A model generated the notes under the pieces. That model worked only from the letters and a program-made list of their open reading frames with translations. It did not search any database and had not been told where the DNA came from. A stretch of DNA of 43,328 nt from NCBI GenBank assembly GCA_001899585.1, contig MKWE01000056.1, forward strand, positions 176,209 through 219,536, read 5' to 3'. How positions within the stretch are numbered: the first letter of the stretch is position 1; each line of letters begins with the position of its first letter. Source of the stretch: Rhodospirillales bacterium 70-18. Lineage in GTDB: Bacteria > Pseudomonadota > Alphaproteobacteria > Acetobacterales > Acetobacteraceae. The position numbers and the translations under genes were made by a program. This document shows positions 33,754 through 42,901 of the stretch, one piece after another.

Positions 33754-34851
33754 TCAGACCGGCTCCGCCGGAAAGGCCAGCGTGTCGCTCACCCGCCAGG
33801 CCAGCCGCACCGCCTCGCCGTCGAGCGGGGCGGCCACGCCGGGCTGGGTGTGGCGCTCCACCGCCAGCCGCACGCCACCGGCCTCCACCTCGCACTGGAG
33901 AACGTCGCCGACATAGGTCACCCGGCGCACCACCCCGTCGCAACTGTTCCAGTCCGCGCCGGCTTCGGTGCCGCCCAGCACGATGCGGTGCGGGCGGATC
34001 ATCAGCACCACCTTGCCGGCCGGTTCGGACTTGCTGCCCTCAGGCAGATTGGCGCGCAGGCGCAGCCCGCCCGCCGCCACGAGCCCCTCGCCGTCGCGCA
34101 CGCCCTCCACCCGGTTGGTGCGGCCGACGAAATCGGCCACGAACGGGGTGCGCGGGTGCTCGTAGATGTCGTGCGGCGTGCCGAGCTGCTCCAGGTGCCC
34201 GGCCCGCATCACCGCGATGCGGTCGCACATCGCCAGCGCCTCCACCTGGTCGTGGGTGACGAAGATGGTGGTGATGCCCAGGCGCTGCTGGATGTCGCGA
34301 ATCTCGGTGCGCATCTCCTCGCGCAGCTTGGCGTCCAGGTTGGACAGCGGTTCGTCCAGCAGCAGGATCGACGGCTCGATGACCAGCGCGCGGGCCAGCG
34401 CCACGCGCTGCTGCTGGCCGCCTGACAACTCGCGCGGCCGGCGGGCCTGCAGATGCTCCAACCGCACCATCGCCAACGCCCGTTGCACCCGGGCCGCGAT
34501 CTCCGCCTTCGGCAGGTGCCGCATCTGCAGCCCGAAGGCCACGTTGGCGGCCACGTCCATGTGCGGGAACAGCGCGTAGTTCTGGAACACGATGCCCATG
34601 TCGCGCCGCCAGGAGGGCAGGGCGGTCACGTCCCGCCCGGCCACCACCACCCGCCCGCCGCTGGCCGGGATCAGCCCGCCGACCATGCGCAGCGTGGTGG
34701 TCTTGCCGCAGCCGGAGGGGCCGAGCAGGGCCAGCAGCTCGCCCTGTTCAACCTCCAACGAAAGTGATGCCACCGCGGCCGGGCCGGCGCCGTAGCGCTT
34801 CTCCAGCCGCTCCAGGGTCAGGTGCGCGCCACCCCGCGCCGAAACCGCCAT
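33754..34851 (-). CDS. ABC transporter ATPase, PotA-like
   Basis: This 365-aa importer ATPase is complete: Walker A G44-P-S-G-C-G-K-T51, Q-loop Q90, signature L-S-G-G-Q (142-146), Walker B L-L-L-D-E-P (163-168) and H-loop in FVTHDQVEAL. A C-terminal TOBE regulatory domain follows (about 245-365). The sequence is of the spermidine/putrescine-iron-phosphonate branch. It lies between the binding-protein gene (10 bp) and the permeases (2 bp) in one operon. Confidence 0.95.
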   Translation of the reverse strand: MAVSARGGAHLTLERLEKRYGAGPAAVASLSLEVEQGELLALLGPSGCGKTTTLRMVGGLIPASGGRVVVAGRDVTALPSWRRDMGIVFQNYALFPHMDVAANVAFGLQMRHLPKAEIAARVQRALAMVRLEHLQARRPRELSGGQQQRVALARALVIEPSILLLDEPLSNLDAKLREEMRTEIRDIQQRLGITTIFVTHDQVEALAMCDRIAVMRAGHLEQLGTPHDIYEHPRTPFVADFVGRTNRVEGVRDGEGLVAAGGLRLRANLPEGSKSEPAGKVVLMIRPHRIVLGGTEAGADWNSCDGVVRRVTYVGDVLQCEVEAGGVRLAVERHTQPGVAAPLDGEAVRLAWRVSDTLAFPAEPV

Positions 34852-34861
34852 CCCCGCCAGC

Positions 34862-35941
34862 TCAGCGGCGCGTCAGGATGCGCCGGCGCCACTGCTCGTT
34901 CATGGCATTGCGGATTTTCGCCACCTCCAGCCAGTCGATATCCAGCATCAGCGCCTGCCGTTCGGGGGAAGCCGCGGTGAGCGCCATCGCCTTGGCGCTC
35001 ACCTTCGCCTTGGTGTTCACCGGGGCGTAGAACATCCGCTCGGTGAAGGCCGCCTGCGCCTCGGCGCCCAGCGCGTACGACATGAAGGTCATCGCCGCCG
35101 CGGTGTTCTTGCCACCCTGCACCAGTCCCATGATGTTGATCTGGAACACCGAGCCCTCACTGGGCAGCACCGCCGCCAGCTTGCCGTCGGACTGGCTGGA
35201 GTAGAGCTGCCCGCGCGCGTTCCAGCCCACCCCCAGCGAGGTGGTGCCGTTGGTGATGAAGGTGTAGGCGTCCGGCTTTGGGTCCCAGCTCAGCACGTTG
35301 GGTGCCATCTCGCTCACCGCCTGGATGCCCTTCTCGACCGACTTGCGGTAGTCGATGCCGCCGAACATCTTGTCGGCGATCAGCGTGAAGCCGAGGCCCA
35401 CGATGTCCGGCGCGCCGGCGAAGGCGATCTGGTCCTTGTATTTCTTGTCCCACATCACCTTCCACGAGGTCGGCGCCGGGGTCACGCGCTGCGGCGAATA
35501 CAGCAGCACCAGGTTGTCGAAGGTCACCGCCGCCCCATTCACGCCCTTGGTGAAGGCGCGCGGGCTCAGTTCGCCCAGCACCGGCATGCTCGCCTTGTCC
35601 AGCGGCGCGAACAGCCCCTCGTCGGTGGCCGCCTTGGCGACCGAGACATCCATGATCGCCACGTCCACCTGCGGCGCCGCCTTCTGCGCCCGCAGGTTGC
35701 CCAGCGTCTGCGCCGAGTTGCCCATGGTGTAGTAGGTGACCTTGATGCCAGGATTGGCCTTCATGAACGGCTCGATCACCGCCGCCCGGTAATTCTCCTC
35801 GAATATCCCGGAATAGCCGGCGAAGGTCACGCTGCCCTCGGCGGCCCGCGCCCGGCTGATGAACGGGGCCGCCAGCGCGGTGGCCGCGCCGGCCCCCAGC
35901 AGATGGCGACGGCTGACGAACGGCAGGATCAGGCGTGTCAT
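34862..35941 (-). CDS. Tat-exported periplasmic binding protein of the importer
   Basis: This 359-aa extracellular solute-binding protein (PotD/family 1 type) starts with a twin-arginine signal S-R11-R12-H-L-L-G and an A-rich hydrophobic stretch; cleavage is likely after A-R-A near residue 33. The mature part begins EGSVTFAGYSGIFEENYR and keeps the two-lobe pattern (AIMDVSVAKAATDEGLFAPL; GLGFTLIADKMFGG). Similar proteins bind polyamines, iron or 2-aminoethylphosphonate. The adjacent PhnZ-like oxygenase and phosphonate monoester hydrolase favour a phosphonate ligand, an inference from context. Confidence 0.92.
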   Translation of the reverse strand: MTRLILPFVSRRHLLGAGAATALAAPFISRARAAEGSVTFAGYSGIFEENYRAAVIEPFMKANPGIKVTYYTMGNSAQTLGNLRAQKAAPQVDVAIMDVSVAKAATDEGLFAPLDKASMPVLGELSPRAFTKGVNGAAVTFDNLVLLYSPQRVTPAPTSWKVMWDKKYKDQIAFAGAPDIVGLGFTLIADKMFGGIDYRKSVEKGIQAVSEMAPNVLSWDPKPDAYTFITNGTTSLGVGWNARGQLYSSQSDGKLAAVLPSEGSVFQINIMGLVQGGKNTAAAMTFMSYALGAEAQAAFTERMFYAPVNTKAKVSAKAMALTAASPERQALMLDIDWLEVAKIRNAMNEQWRRRILTRR

Positions 35942-35972
35942 GGTCGGAGTCCCCTCGTTGATGAAGCGGCGT

Positions 35973-36650
35973 TCAGGCCGCGGCGGCCGTCGCGCGCACG
36001 CCGGCGCGGCGCAGCAATTCGTCGAACAGCGCCGCGCGGGCCTCGGCCCGCCCCTGCACGTTCGCCCGCGAGTCGCGCATCAGCGCGGCGTGGTCCAGCC
36101 CGTTCTCGGCCAGCCAGTCCGGCGTTGCCCGCGCCCAGCTTTCGACGATCGCCTCGCTGGCCTCGGGATGGAACTGCACGCCCACCGCGCGCCGGTGCTG
36201 GAACGCCTGCACGGTGCCCTGGTCGCGCGCCAGCACCTCCACGCCGTCCGGCAGCGTCAGGTGGTCGCCGTGCCAGCGCACCCAGGGGCCGCGCCAGACC
36301 GGGCCGGCGCTCTCGGCATTGGCGATCCAGCCGGCGAAGCGGCGCCCGAACGGCGCCACGCTGCCGCCGATCGCGGCGGCGATGATCTGCGCGCCGAAGC
36401 AGATGCCGATCACCGGCCGGTCCGCCGCGATCGCGCGCGCCAGGAAGTCGCCCTGCCGCAGCATCCACGGCGCCGCCTCGTACACCCCGGACGGCGAGCC
36501 GAGCGTCACCACCAGGTCCTCGTCGCCCGGCGCCTCCGGCACCGCCTCCGGCCCGATCACCGCCAGCGTCGCGCCCAGCCGGCCCATGAGGTGGTCGCCG
36601 AACAGGCCCAGCGGCGCCTTCGGCGAATTCTCGATCACCAGAACCTTCAT
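35973..36650 (-). CDS. Class I glutamine amidotransferase-like protein
   Basis: This 225-aa stand-alone GATase has a nucleophile elbow G-I-C84-F-G-A-Q and the C-terminal catalytic His-Glu in Q-F-H161-P-E163. It resembles GMP-synthase-type amidotransferase domains but lacks a synthase partner. I chose the ATG at 36650 because MKVLVIENS starts the fold; the frame is open 21 codons further upstream without similarity. In the operon it sits between the HD oxygenase and the binding protein. It could hydrolyse a glutamyl-amide intermediate or be a regulator; I cannot decide. Confidence 0.88.
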   Translation of the reverse strand: MKVLVIENSPKAPLGLFGDHLMGRLGATLAVIGPEAVPEAPGDEDLVVTLGSPSGVYEAAPWMLRQGDFLARAIAADRPVIGICFGAQIIAAAIGGSVAPFGRRFAGWIANAESAGPVWRGPWVRWHGDHLTLPDGVEVLARDQGTVQAFQHRRAVGVQFHPEASEAIVESWARATPDWLAENGLDHAALMRDSRANVQGRAEARAALFDELLRRAGVRATAAAA

Positions 36651-36725
36651 GGCGGCGCGCGGCTCCTTCTTGTGCACCGCGCCATCATGCCGGCGGGTTC
36701 GCCGGCCGGTCAAATGGTGTTGATC

Positions 36726-37301
36726 TCAGCTTGCGACTTTACCCAGGCACCGCGCCACATACGGCAGAAAATGCTGCACGTCCGGCGTCGCCAGCCCCTT
36801 CACCTTGGCCGCCTCGTCGTAACGGCGCAGCCGCACCGCCGCCGCCGCGTGGGGCAGGGCGGCGAACGCGGCCGCCTCGGCGGGCGACATCGGGCCGCCC
36901 TGCAACGACAGGCTCAGCACCGAATCCGGCGACAGGCGGCCGAAATAATCCGCCTCGGTCGCGCACAGGTAGCGCTTGGCCGCCACGTGCAGCCGCACCG
37001 GCTCGGCCACCTGCGGCCCGAACAGTCCGGCCAGGAAGGCGTGCCCCACCTCCTCGTGCCGGTCGTCGATGCCCTCGGCGGCCGGGTTCTCGCCCAGGTC
37101 GTGCACCATGTGGCCGATATCGTGCAGCAGCGCGGCGGCCACCAGCGCGTCCGGGTCGCCCGCCTGCTCGGCCAGCAGCGCGGCCTGCAAGGCGTGCTGA
37201 ATCTGGGTGATGTCGTGCAGCCCGTAGCGGTGGTGGCCGTTCACATCCAGCAGGCCGGCGATGCGGCGCAGGATGGCGTCCGGGTCGGTTTCGTCTGTCA
37301 T
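36726..37301 (-). CDS. PhnZ-type HD-domain diiron oxygenase
   Basis: This 191-aa protein belongs to the HD subgroup found in phosphonate-degradation operons. PhnZ oxidatively cleaves the C-P bond of 2-amino-1-hydroxyethylphosphonate with a mixed-valence diiron centre. The metal ligands are all visible: H36, H60-D61, H82, H105 and D162. The phosphonate-binding K109 lies in the HVAAKRYL motif, and SLSLQGGPMS is conserved. Tyr26 matches the PhnZ substrate-gating Tyr24, but the Glu27 equivalent appears to be His29, so the substrate may differ. It is first in the seven-gene operon and divergent from the monoester hydrolase. The 2-oxoglutarate-dependent partner (PhnY/TmpA) is not in the window. Confidence 0.88.
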   Translation of the reverse strand: MTDETDPDAILRRIAGLLDVNGHHRYGLHDITQIQHALQAALLAEQAGDPDALVAAALLHDIGHMVHDLGENPAAEGIDDRHEEVGHAFLAGLFGPQVAEPVRLHVAAKRYLCATEADYFGRLSPDSVLSLSLQGGPMSPAEAAAFAALPHAAAAVRLRRYDEAAKVKGLATPDVQHFLPYVARCLGKVAS

Positions 37302-37372
37302 TGTCCTGTCATTTACTTCAACAATTTCATCTGCCTACAATATCTACTTTCCCACCCGAGGGCAAACCACGC
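37302..37372. promoter_or_regulatory. Divergent promoter region of the phosphonate-type genes
   Basis: These 71 bp separate the oxygenase operon (-) and the hydrolase gene (+) and are clearly AT-richer than the coding DNA. On the + strand TTTACT (37312-37317), 18 bp, then TACAAT (37336-37341) makes a reasonable sigma-70 promoter 31 bp before the hydrolase ATG. A leftward promoter must overlap it, so the two units may be co-regulated. Confidence 0.5.
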
Positions 37373-38911
37373 ATGGCCGACCGCCGCAACATCCTGCTCA
37401 TCATCGTCGACCAGTGGCGTGGCGACAGCCTCGGCGTGCTCGGCCACCCCGCCGCCCTCACCCCGAACCTGGACGCGCTGGCCGCCGACGGCGTGCTGTT
37501 CCGCCGCCATTACGGCCAGAGCGCCCCCTGCGGCCCGGCCCGCAGCTCGCTGCTCACCGGCCTCTACGTCATGAACCACCGCGTCGTCGCCAACGGCATC
37601 CCGCAGGACCGCCGCCACGCCACCATGCCCGGCGAACTGCGCCGCGCCGGCCTGGACCCGGCGCTGATCGGCTACACCACCACCATCCCGGACCCGCGCG
37701 ACGCCCCCTCCGCCGACCCCCGCTTCCGCGAGATCGGCGACGTGATGGACGGTTTTCGCCCCTTCGCCCATTTCGACGAGGTGGATTTCCGCACCTATCT
37801 CGGCTGGGTCGCCGGCCGCGGCCATGCCCTGCCGGCCGACCCCACCGACATCTGGCTGCCCGAATCCGGCCCGCCCGGCCCCACCGCCGCCCCCAGCCGC
37901 ATCCCAGCCGCGCATTCCGACACCGCCTGGTCGGGCGAGCACGCCATCGACTTCCTGCGCACCATGCGGCCCGATCATCCCTGGATGCTGCATCTCGGCT
38001 TCTTCCGCCCGCACCCGCCCTTCGCCGCCCCGGCGCCCTACCACGCCATCGTGCCCCAGGCCGCCATCCCCGCCCCACTGCGCGCCGCCAGCCTCGCCGC
38101 CGAGGCCGCCCAACACCCGATGCTGGCGCACTGGCTCGCCACCCAGGACCAGGGCAGCTACTTCCACGGCGCCCTCGGCCCGGTCGCCACCCTCGACGAC
38201 GCCGCCATCGCCGCCACCCGCCGCGCCTATTACGGCCTGATCGCCGAAATCGATGTCTGGATCGGCAAGGTCATCGAGGAGCTGAAGCGTGGCGGCCAGT
38301 GGGACAACACGCTGATCGTCTTCACCTCCGACCACGGCGAGCAGCTCGGCGACCATCATCTGCTCGGCAAGCTCGGCTGGTTCGACCAGAGCTACCACCT
38401 GCCGCTCATCGTGCGCGACCCCAGCGCCGGCGCTGCCCGCGGCCGCGTGGTGGACGCCTTCACCGAGTCGGTCGACCTGCTGCCCACCATGCTCGACTGG
38501 CTCGGCCACCCCGCGCTCGCCGCCTGCGACGGCGCCTCCCTGCTGCCCTGGCTGCGCGGCGCCACCCCCGCCCCGTGGCGCGACGCCGTGCATTTCGAAT
38601 ACGATTTGCGCGGCGGCTGGCCGATGCCCGGCGCCCTGCCGCCCGAGGCCGACGCCGCCATCGGCCCGCAGGCCGGCGCCATGTGCGCCATGCGCACCGA
38701 AGGCTGGAAATACGTCCACATCGCCGGCATGGCCCCGGTGCTCTACGACCTCGCGGCCGACCCCGGCGAGCTGCGCAACATCGCCGCCGACCCTGCCCAC
38801 GCGCCGCTGCTGCTGGAGGCTACCCAACGCATGCTCTCCTGGCGCATGGCCCATGGCGAGCGCGGCTTCACCCATCTGTGCACCACGCCGGGGGGCCTGA
38901 TCGCCCGCTGA
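37373..38911 (+). CDS. Phosphonate monoester hydrolase-like sulfatase-fold enzyme
   Basis: This 512-aa alkaline-phosphatase-superfamily enzyme has the sulfatase motif A-P-C53-G-P-A-R, whose Cys is converted to formylglycine. As I recall them, the Rhizobium leguminosarum phosphonate monoester hydrolase active-site residues (fGly57, Asn78, Tyr105, Thr107, His218, Asp324, His325, Lys337) all recur here at a constant offset of four: C53, N74, Y101, T103, H214, D320, H321, K333. Length (about 514 in that enzyme) also agrees. It should hydrolyse phosphonate monoesters and phosphodiesters. I chose the ATG at 37373, where the fold begins. No formylglycine-generating enzyme is in the window. There is no signal peptide, so it is cytosolic. 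Confidence 0.88.
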   Translation: MADRRNILLIIVDQWRGDSLGVLGHPAALTPNLDALAADGVLFRRHYGQSAPCGPARSSLLTGLYVMNHRVVANGIPQDRRHATMPGELRRAGLDPALIGYTTTIPDPRDAPSADPRFREIGDVMDGFRPFAHFDEVDFRTYLGWVAGRGHALPADPTDIWLPESGPPGPTAAPSRIPAAHSDTAWSGEHAIDFLRTMRPDHPWMLHLGFFRPHPPFAAPAPYHAIVPQAAIPAPLRAASLAAEAAQHPMLAHWLATQDQGSYFHGALGPVATLDDAAIAATRRAYYGLIAEIDVWIGKVIEELKRGGQWDNTLIVFTSDHGEQLGDHHLLGKLGWFDQSYHLPLIVRDPSAGAARGRVVDAFTESVDLLPTMLDWLGHPALAACDGASLLPWLRGATPAPWRDAVHFEYDLRGGWPMPGALPPEADAAIGPQAGAMCAMRTEGWKYVHIAGMAPVLYDLAADPGELRNIAADPAHAPLLLEATQRMLSWRMAHGERGFTHLCTTPGGLIAR

Positions 38912-38921
38912 CCCGTCACCA

Positions 38922-39010
38922 AAACGAATAAAGTTTTTTTGCTTCTTTGTTTTCAAACAAAGAAGACTGTTCTTTTTTTAAAAAAAGAACCAAAAAACTT
39001 TTATTCGTTT
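38922..39010. terminator. AT-rich three-stem palindromic element (bidirectional terminator)
   Basis: This element fills the 107-bp gap between convergent genes. The outer stem pairs 38922-38940 with 38992-39010 (AAACGAATAAAG.. and its complement, one bulged base). It encloses two perfect hairpins: CTTCTTTGTTT-TC-AAACAAAGAAG (38942-38965) and the 22-bp palindrome GTTCTTTTTTT/AAAAAAAGAAC (38969-38990). Each strand ends its stems in T-runs, so it can terminate both genes. Its composition is wholly unlike the surrounding GC-rich DNA. Confidence 0.85.
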
Positions 39011-39018
39011 GTTGTTCC

Positions 39019-40629
39019 TCAGGCTCCCCGCAGGATCATGTCGGCGCCCTTTTCCGCGATCATGATGGCGGTGGCGTTGGTGTTGCCCGAGACCACTGTC
39101 GGCATGATCGAGGCATCGATCACCCGCAGCCCCTCCGTCCCCTTCACCCGCAGCGCGGTGTCCACCACCGCGTTGGCCTGCGGCCCCATCATGCAGGTGC
39201 TGGTCTGGTGGAAGGTGGTGCCGCCGGTGGCGCGCACATGGTCCAGGATGTCGTCGTCGCTCACCGCCTGCTTGCCCGGCAGGTATTCCTCGGTCACCAG
39301 CTTCTGCATCGGCTGGCTGGCGAACACCCGCCGGCTCACCCGCAGCGCCGCCACCATGGTGTCCCGGTCGGCCTGGGTGGAAAGGTAGTTCGCCATCATC
39401 GCCGGCGGCACCGAAGGGTCGGGCGAGCGGATGCGCAGCCAGCCCCGGCTTTCCGGCCGGCACGGAATGGCCACCAGCGTGCATGCCGGAAAATCATGCA
39501 TCCCCTCGCCGGTGCGCTCCGAACTGCCGGCCAGGAACTGGTACTGCACATCGGGCGACTCCAACTCCGGCCGGGTGCGCACGAACAGCCCGATCGGCGC
39601 CGCCCCCATCATCAGCGCGCCGCTCTTGGCCAGGATATACTGCATGCCGGTGACCGCCTGGCGGATCCAGCTATGCGAGATCTCGTTGACGGTGTTGGCG
39701 TGCCTGCAGCGATAGATCACCCGCCCGCCCAGATGGTCCTGCAGGTTCTCGCCCACCCCCGGCAGGTCATGCGCCACCGGAATGCCCAGCGACTGTAACA
39801 GCGCCCCCGGCCCCACGCCCGAGAGTTGCAATAGTTGCGGCGAGTTGATGGTGCCGCCCGACAGCAGCACCTCCCGCCGCGCGGTGGCGCGGTGCAGCCC
39901 GCCATTCTGGCTGTATTCCACGCCGACGGCGCGCTTGCCGTCCATGATCACCCGGTGCGCCAGCGCGCGGATTTCCACCGTCAGGTTCGGCCGCTTCATC
40001 GCCGGGCGCAGATAGCCCACCGCGGCGCTGCATCGCTGGCGCCCGCGCACCGTCACCTGCAACGGCCCCACCCCCTCCTGCTCGGCGCCGTTGAAGTCGG
40101 GGTTGAACGGATACCCCGCCTCCTGCGCGCCGGCGATGAAGGCGTCGTGCAACTCGTGCGGCGAACGCAGGTCGGAGACCGAGAGCGGCCCGCCGCTGCC
40201 GTGGAAGGCATCGGCGCCGCGCTCCTGGTTCTCGGCCTTGCGGAAATACGGCAGCACGTCGTCATACGACCAGCCGGCATTGCCCATCTGCCGCCACAGG
40301 TCGAAATCCTGCTTCTGGCCGCGAATATAGATCAGCCCGTTGATCGCGCTGGAGCCGCCGAGCACCCGGCCGCGCGGCCAGGGAATGCGGCGGTTGTTCA
40401 TCTGCGGCTCGGCCTCGGTCTCGAACTTCCAGGCCACCTTGGGGTTGTAGATGTTGCGGTAGAACCCGGCCGGGATATGGATCCACGGGTCGCTATCCTT
40501 GCCGCCCGCCTCCAGCAGCAGCACCCGCGTATTCGGGTCGGCGCTCAGCCGGTTGGCCAGCACGCAGCCGGCCGAACCGGCGCCGACGATGATGAAGTCG
40601 TAGTCCCGGTCGTTTGGCGGGGTCGGCAT
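39019..40629 (-). CDS. GMC-family FAD alcohol/choline dehydrogenase-like oxidoreductase
   Basis: This 536-aa flavoenzyme oxidises an alcohol. The N-terminal FAD fold has V-G16-A-G18-S-A-G21 and the E-A-G-G strand end. The GMC signature 1 ([19 protein letters not shown], about 83-101) and signature 2 ([17 protein letters not shown]) follow. The catalytic His lies in [11 protein letters not shown] and the Asn in S-G-N-T-N-A-T-A. It is closest to choline/long-chain alcohol dehydrogenases. GGAGGA lies 8 bp before the ATG at 40629. It converges on the phosphonate monoester hydrolase and could oxidise the alcohol released by it (inference). Confidence 0.93.
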   Translation of the reverse strand: MPTPPNDRDYDFIIVGAGSAGCVLANRLSADPNTRVLLLEAGGKDSDPWIHIPAGFYRNIYNPKVAWKFETEAEPQMNNRRIPWPRGRVLGGSSAINGLIYIRGQKQDFDLWRQMGNAGWSYDDVLPYFRKAENQERGADAFHGSGGPLSVSDLRSPHELHDAFIAGAQEAGYPFNPDFNGAEQEGVGPLQVTVRGRQRCSAAVGYLRPAMKRPNLTVEIRALAHRVIMDGKRAVGVEYSQNGGLHRATARREVLLSGGTINSPQLLQLSGVGPGALLQSLGIPVAHDLPGVGENLQDHLGGRVIYRCRHANTVNEISHSWIRQAVTGMQYILAKSGALMMGAAPIGLFVRTRPELESPDVQYQFLAGSSERTGEGMHDFPACTLVAIPCRPESRGWLRIRSPDPSVPPAMMANYLSTQADRDTMVAALRVSRRVFASQPMQKLVTEEYLPGKQAVSDDDILDHVRATGGTTFHQTSTCMMGPQANAVVDTALRVKGTEGLRVIDASIMPTVVSGNTNATAIMIAEKGADMILRGA

Positions 40630-40746
40630 GGGGCGGAGTCCTCCGGCGTGCTGGCCCGTCTGGCGGGGCATTCGCCGCCAGCAAAGCACCCGGACCGGAT
40701 GCCCGGCAATGACCTTTGCGCAGCCGTCTCGTTGTTTTCAGACCGC

Positions 40747-42771
40747 CTATGCCGGCAGCCCGGCCAGCCGCAGCCCCTCCACATACAGCGCGATATCCTC
40801 CGCGCGCAGCAGCGGCGAACGCGCGGCGGCCTCGGCGCAGGTGAAGCCCGGCTCCAGCGCCAGCAGCCGCGCCCGGATCACCGCCGCCTCCTCGGTCCGG
40901 CCCAGATGGCCCAGCGCCGAGAGGAACCCCTTGTAGGTGGAGGACAGCGCCGGGTTCAGCGCCACCGCCCGCCGCCCCAGTTCCACCACCGCCTCGTGCC
41001 GGCCCAGCAGCAGATGCGGCATCATCAGCGCCATCTCGAAAAAGAAGCCGTGCGGGTCGAACGGCGACAGCCGCAACGCCTGGCGGATGCGCCGGATCGC
41101 CTCGGCATGGCGGCCGGCATAGGATTGCGCCAGGCCCGAGAACGCCCAGGCCAGCGGCAGGTTCGGGTTCAGCGCCAGCGCCCGCGCGTGCAGCTCGTTC
41201 GCCTCGTCCACCCGGTGATGCAGGAAGGCGCGCACATGCCCGGCGATGGTCAGCGCCCGCGCATCCGCCGGGTCCAGCCGCACCGCCTGCTCGGCCAGCT
41301 CGCCGGCCCGCGCCATCGCCGCCGCGGCATCCTCCGCCCAGCCCTGGCCGACCAGGAAGATGTGCCAGTACGCCCACCAGGCGCGGGCCGCGGCATAGTC
41401 CGGGTCCAGCCCCACCGCCGCCTCCAGCGCCGCCCCGGCGGCGCGGAAGCTGCTTCCCTCCAGCCGGTACAGCGCCGGGATGGCGCGCAGCACCATGTCG
41501 TAGGCGCTCACCGAGGTCGCCGGCCGGCTGGTGGCGCGCCTGCCCTCGCGCAGCAGCAATTCGGGGTCCACCTGCGCCACCGTCTCGGCGGCGATCTCGT
41601 CCTGCAAGGTCAGGATGTCGTCGCCGGCGCGGTCGAACCGGCCGGCCCACACCACCTCGCCGCCGGCGCGCAGGTCCAGCAGCCGCGCATTCACCCGCAC
41701 CCGGCTGCCGCCGCGCTGCACCGTGCCGTCCAGCACGAAATCCAGGTCCAGCAGCCGCCAGCGGGCGCTGCCCTCGCGCAGCTCGCCGGCCAGCGCCGCC
41801 AGCGACGGGCTGCCCACCAGGTAGATCCAGCGAAACCGCGCCAGCGCCGTGGTGATCTCCTCGGCCAGCCCCTCCGCCAGCCCCCGGGCCGCCCAGCCAT
41901 CGCCCGCCTCGGCCGCGCCGTCCTCTGCGGCCAGGGTGTGCAGGGCGCGGAACGGCATCACGCCCAGGCGCACCCCGCGCTCGGCGGCGCGCGTATCCGG
42001 CCCGCCTGTCGCCGACTCGTCTGCCGCCGACTCCTCGGCGGCCGGCTCGGGGGCGGGCGGTACCTCGCTGCGGATGGAGTCGTACAGGGCCTGGGTGGTG
42101 GGGCCGGGCAGCGCGCCGGCGCTGTCCTGCAAGGCGGCGGCGCAATTGGCATAGGCTGACAGCGCCGCCGCCCGCTCGCCGCGCGCCACATGCGCCTGCA
42201 TCAGCGCCCGCCAGGCCGTCTCGTTGGTCGGGTCCAACGCCAGCAGCCGGTCGGCTGCAGCGATGGTCTGCGCCGGCGTGGCGCAGCGCGCCAGCACATG
42301 CGCCGCCTGCGCGGTGGCGGCCAGCGCGAGGCGGCGCTGCTGGGCCAGCAGCCACTGGTCGAAGGCGTCGTCCAGCCCCCACAGATCCTCCAGCAGCCGG
42401 GTGGAGGGCGGCAGCAGCCGCTCGGTCGTGCCGCCGGGAAGAAATTCCTCGATATCGGTGCGGACACTCTCGATTCGCAGCCCCAGCAGGGTCCGGTCGG
42501 CCAGCAGCAGCCCGTCGCCGGCGGGGGTCAGCGCTTGTTGCAGTTCGTGCACCGCCTGGCGCAGCGAGGCGAAACCCTGCTCGCGCTCGCGCCGGCTCCA
42601 CAACAGGCCGATCAGTTGCGTGCGCAGTACCGGCTCGGGTGCCATCATCGCCAGAACAGCAAGCAATGCCCGTGTCTTGCGGCTGCGCGGCAGCACATCG
42701 CGGCCGGCCGGGCCGGTCGCCGCCATGCGGCCGAACAGCGTCAGATACAGGCTGGGCGGGCGATCGGGCAC
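40747..42771 (-). CDS. SARP/BTAD-type transcriptional regulator with TolB-like and TPR regions
   Basis: This 674-aa regulator has an N-terminal winged-helix DNA-binding domain (about 1-100: LTLFGRMAATG, SRKTRALLAVLAMMAPEPV) and a bacterial transcriptional activator domain (about 105-245: LLALDPTNETAWRALMQAHV, ERAAALSAYANCAAAL). A linker with Ala/Glu/Asp repeats follows. The FlgO/TolB-N-like domain (about 265-405) has VRLGVMPFRAL, FVLDGTVQRGGSRVRVNARL and VVWAGRFD. TPR repeats cover the C-terminus. There is no response-regulator receiver or membrane helix. It starts with GTG. Related proteins control secondary metabolism or act as standalone sensors. It is divergent from the 69-aa repeat protein gene and upstream, on the same strand, of the GMC gene. 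Confidence 0.85.
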   Translation of the reverse strand: MPDRPPSLYLTLFGRMAATGPAGRDVLPRSRKTRALLAVLAMMAPEPVLRTQLIGLLWSRREREQGFASLRQAVHELQQALTPAGDGLLLADRTLLGLRIESVRTDIEEFLPGGTTERLLPPSTRLLEDLWGLDDAFDQWLLAQQRRLALAATAQAAHVLARCATPAQTIAAADRLLALDPTNETAWRALMQAHVARGERAAALSAYANCAAALQDSAGALPGPTTQALYDSIRSEVPPAPEPAAEESAADESATGGPDTRAAERGVRLGVMPFRALHTLAAEDGAAEAGDGWAARGLAEGLAEEITTALARFRWIYLVGSPSLAALAGELREGSARWRLLDLDFVLDGTVQRGGSRVRVNARLLDLRAGGEVVWAGRFDRAGDDILTLQDEIAAETVAQVDPELLLREGRRATSRPATSVSAYDMVLRAIPALYRLEGSSFRAAGAALEAAVGLDPDYAAARAWWAYWHIFLVGQGWAEDAAAAMARAGELAEQAVRLDPADARALTIAGHVRAFLHHRVDEANELHARALALNPNLPLAWAFSGLAQSYAGRHAEAIRRIRQALRLSPFDPHGFFFEMALMMPHLLLGRHEAVVELGRRAVALNPALSSTYKGFLSALGHLGRTEEAAVIRARLLALEPGFTCAEAAARSPLLRAEDIALYVEGLRLAGLPA

Positions 42772-42901
42772 GATGGCTGCTGGTGCTCCCGTTGCGGATG
42801 CGGCGCGGCGGTGCGCGGCAGCAGCCTAGGCATGCCGCGCGCCGGCCGCAAAGACCGTTCGCGTTGCCGCGTGAATATCCGGGTGTGCTAGGAATTTTAT
42901 C

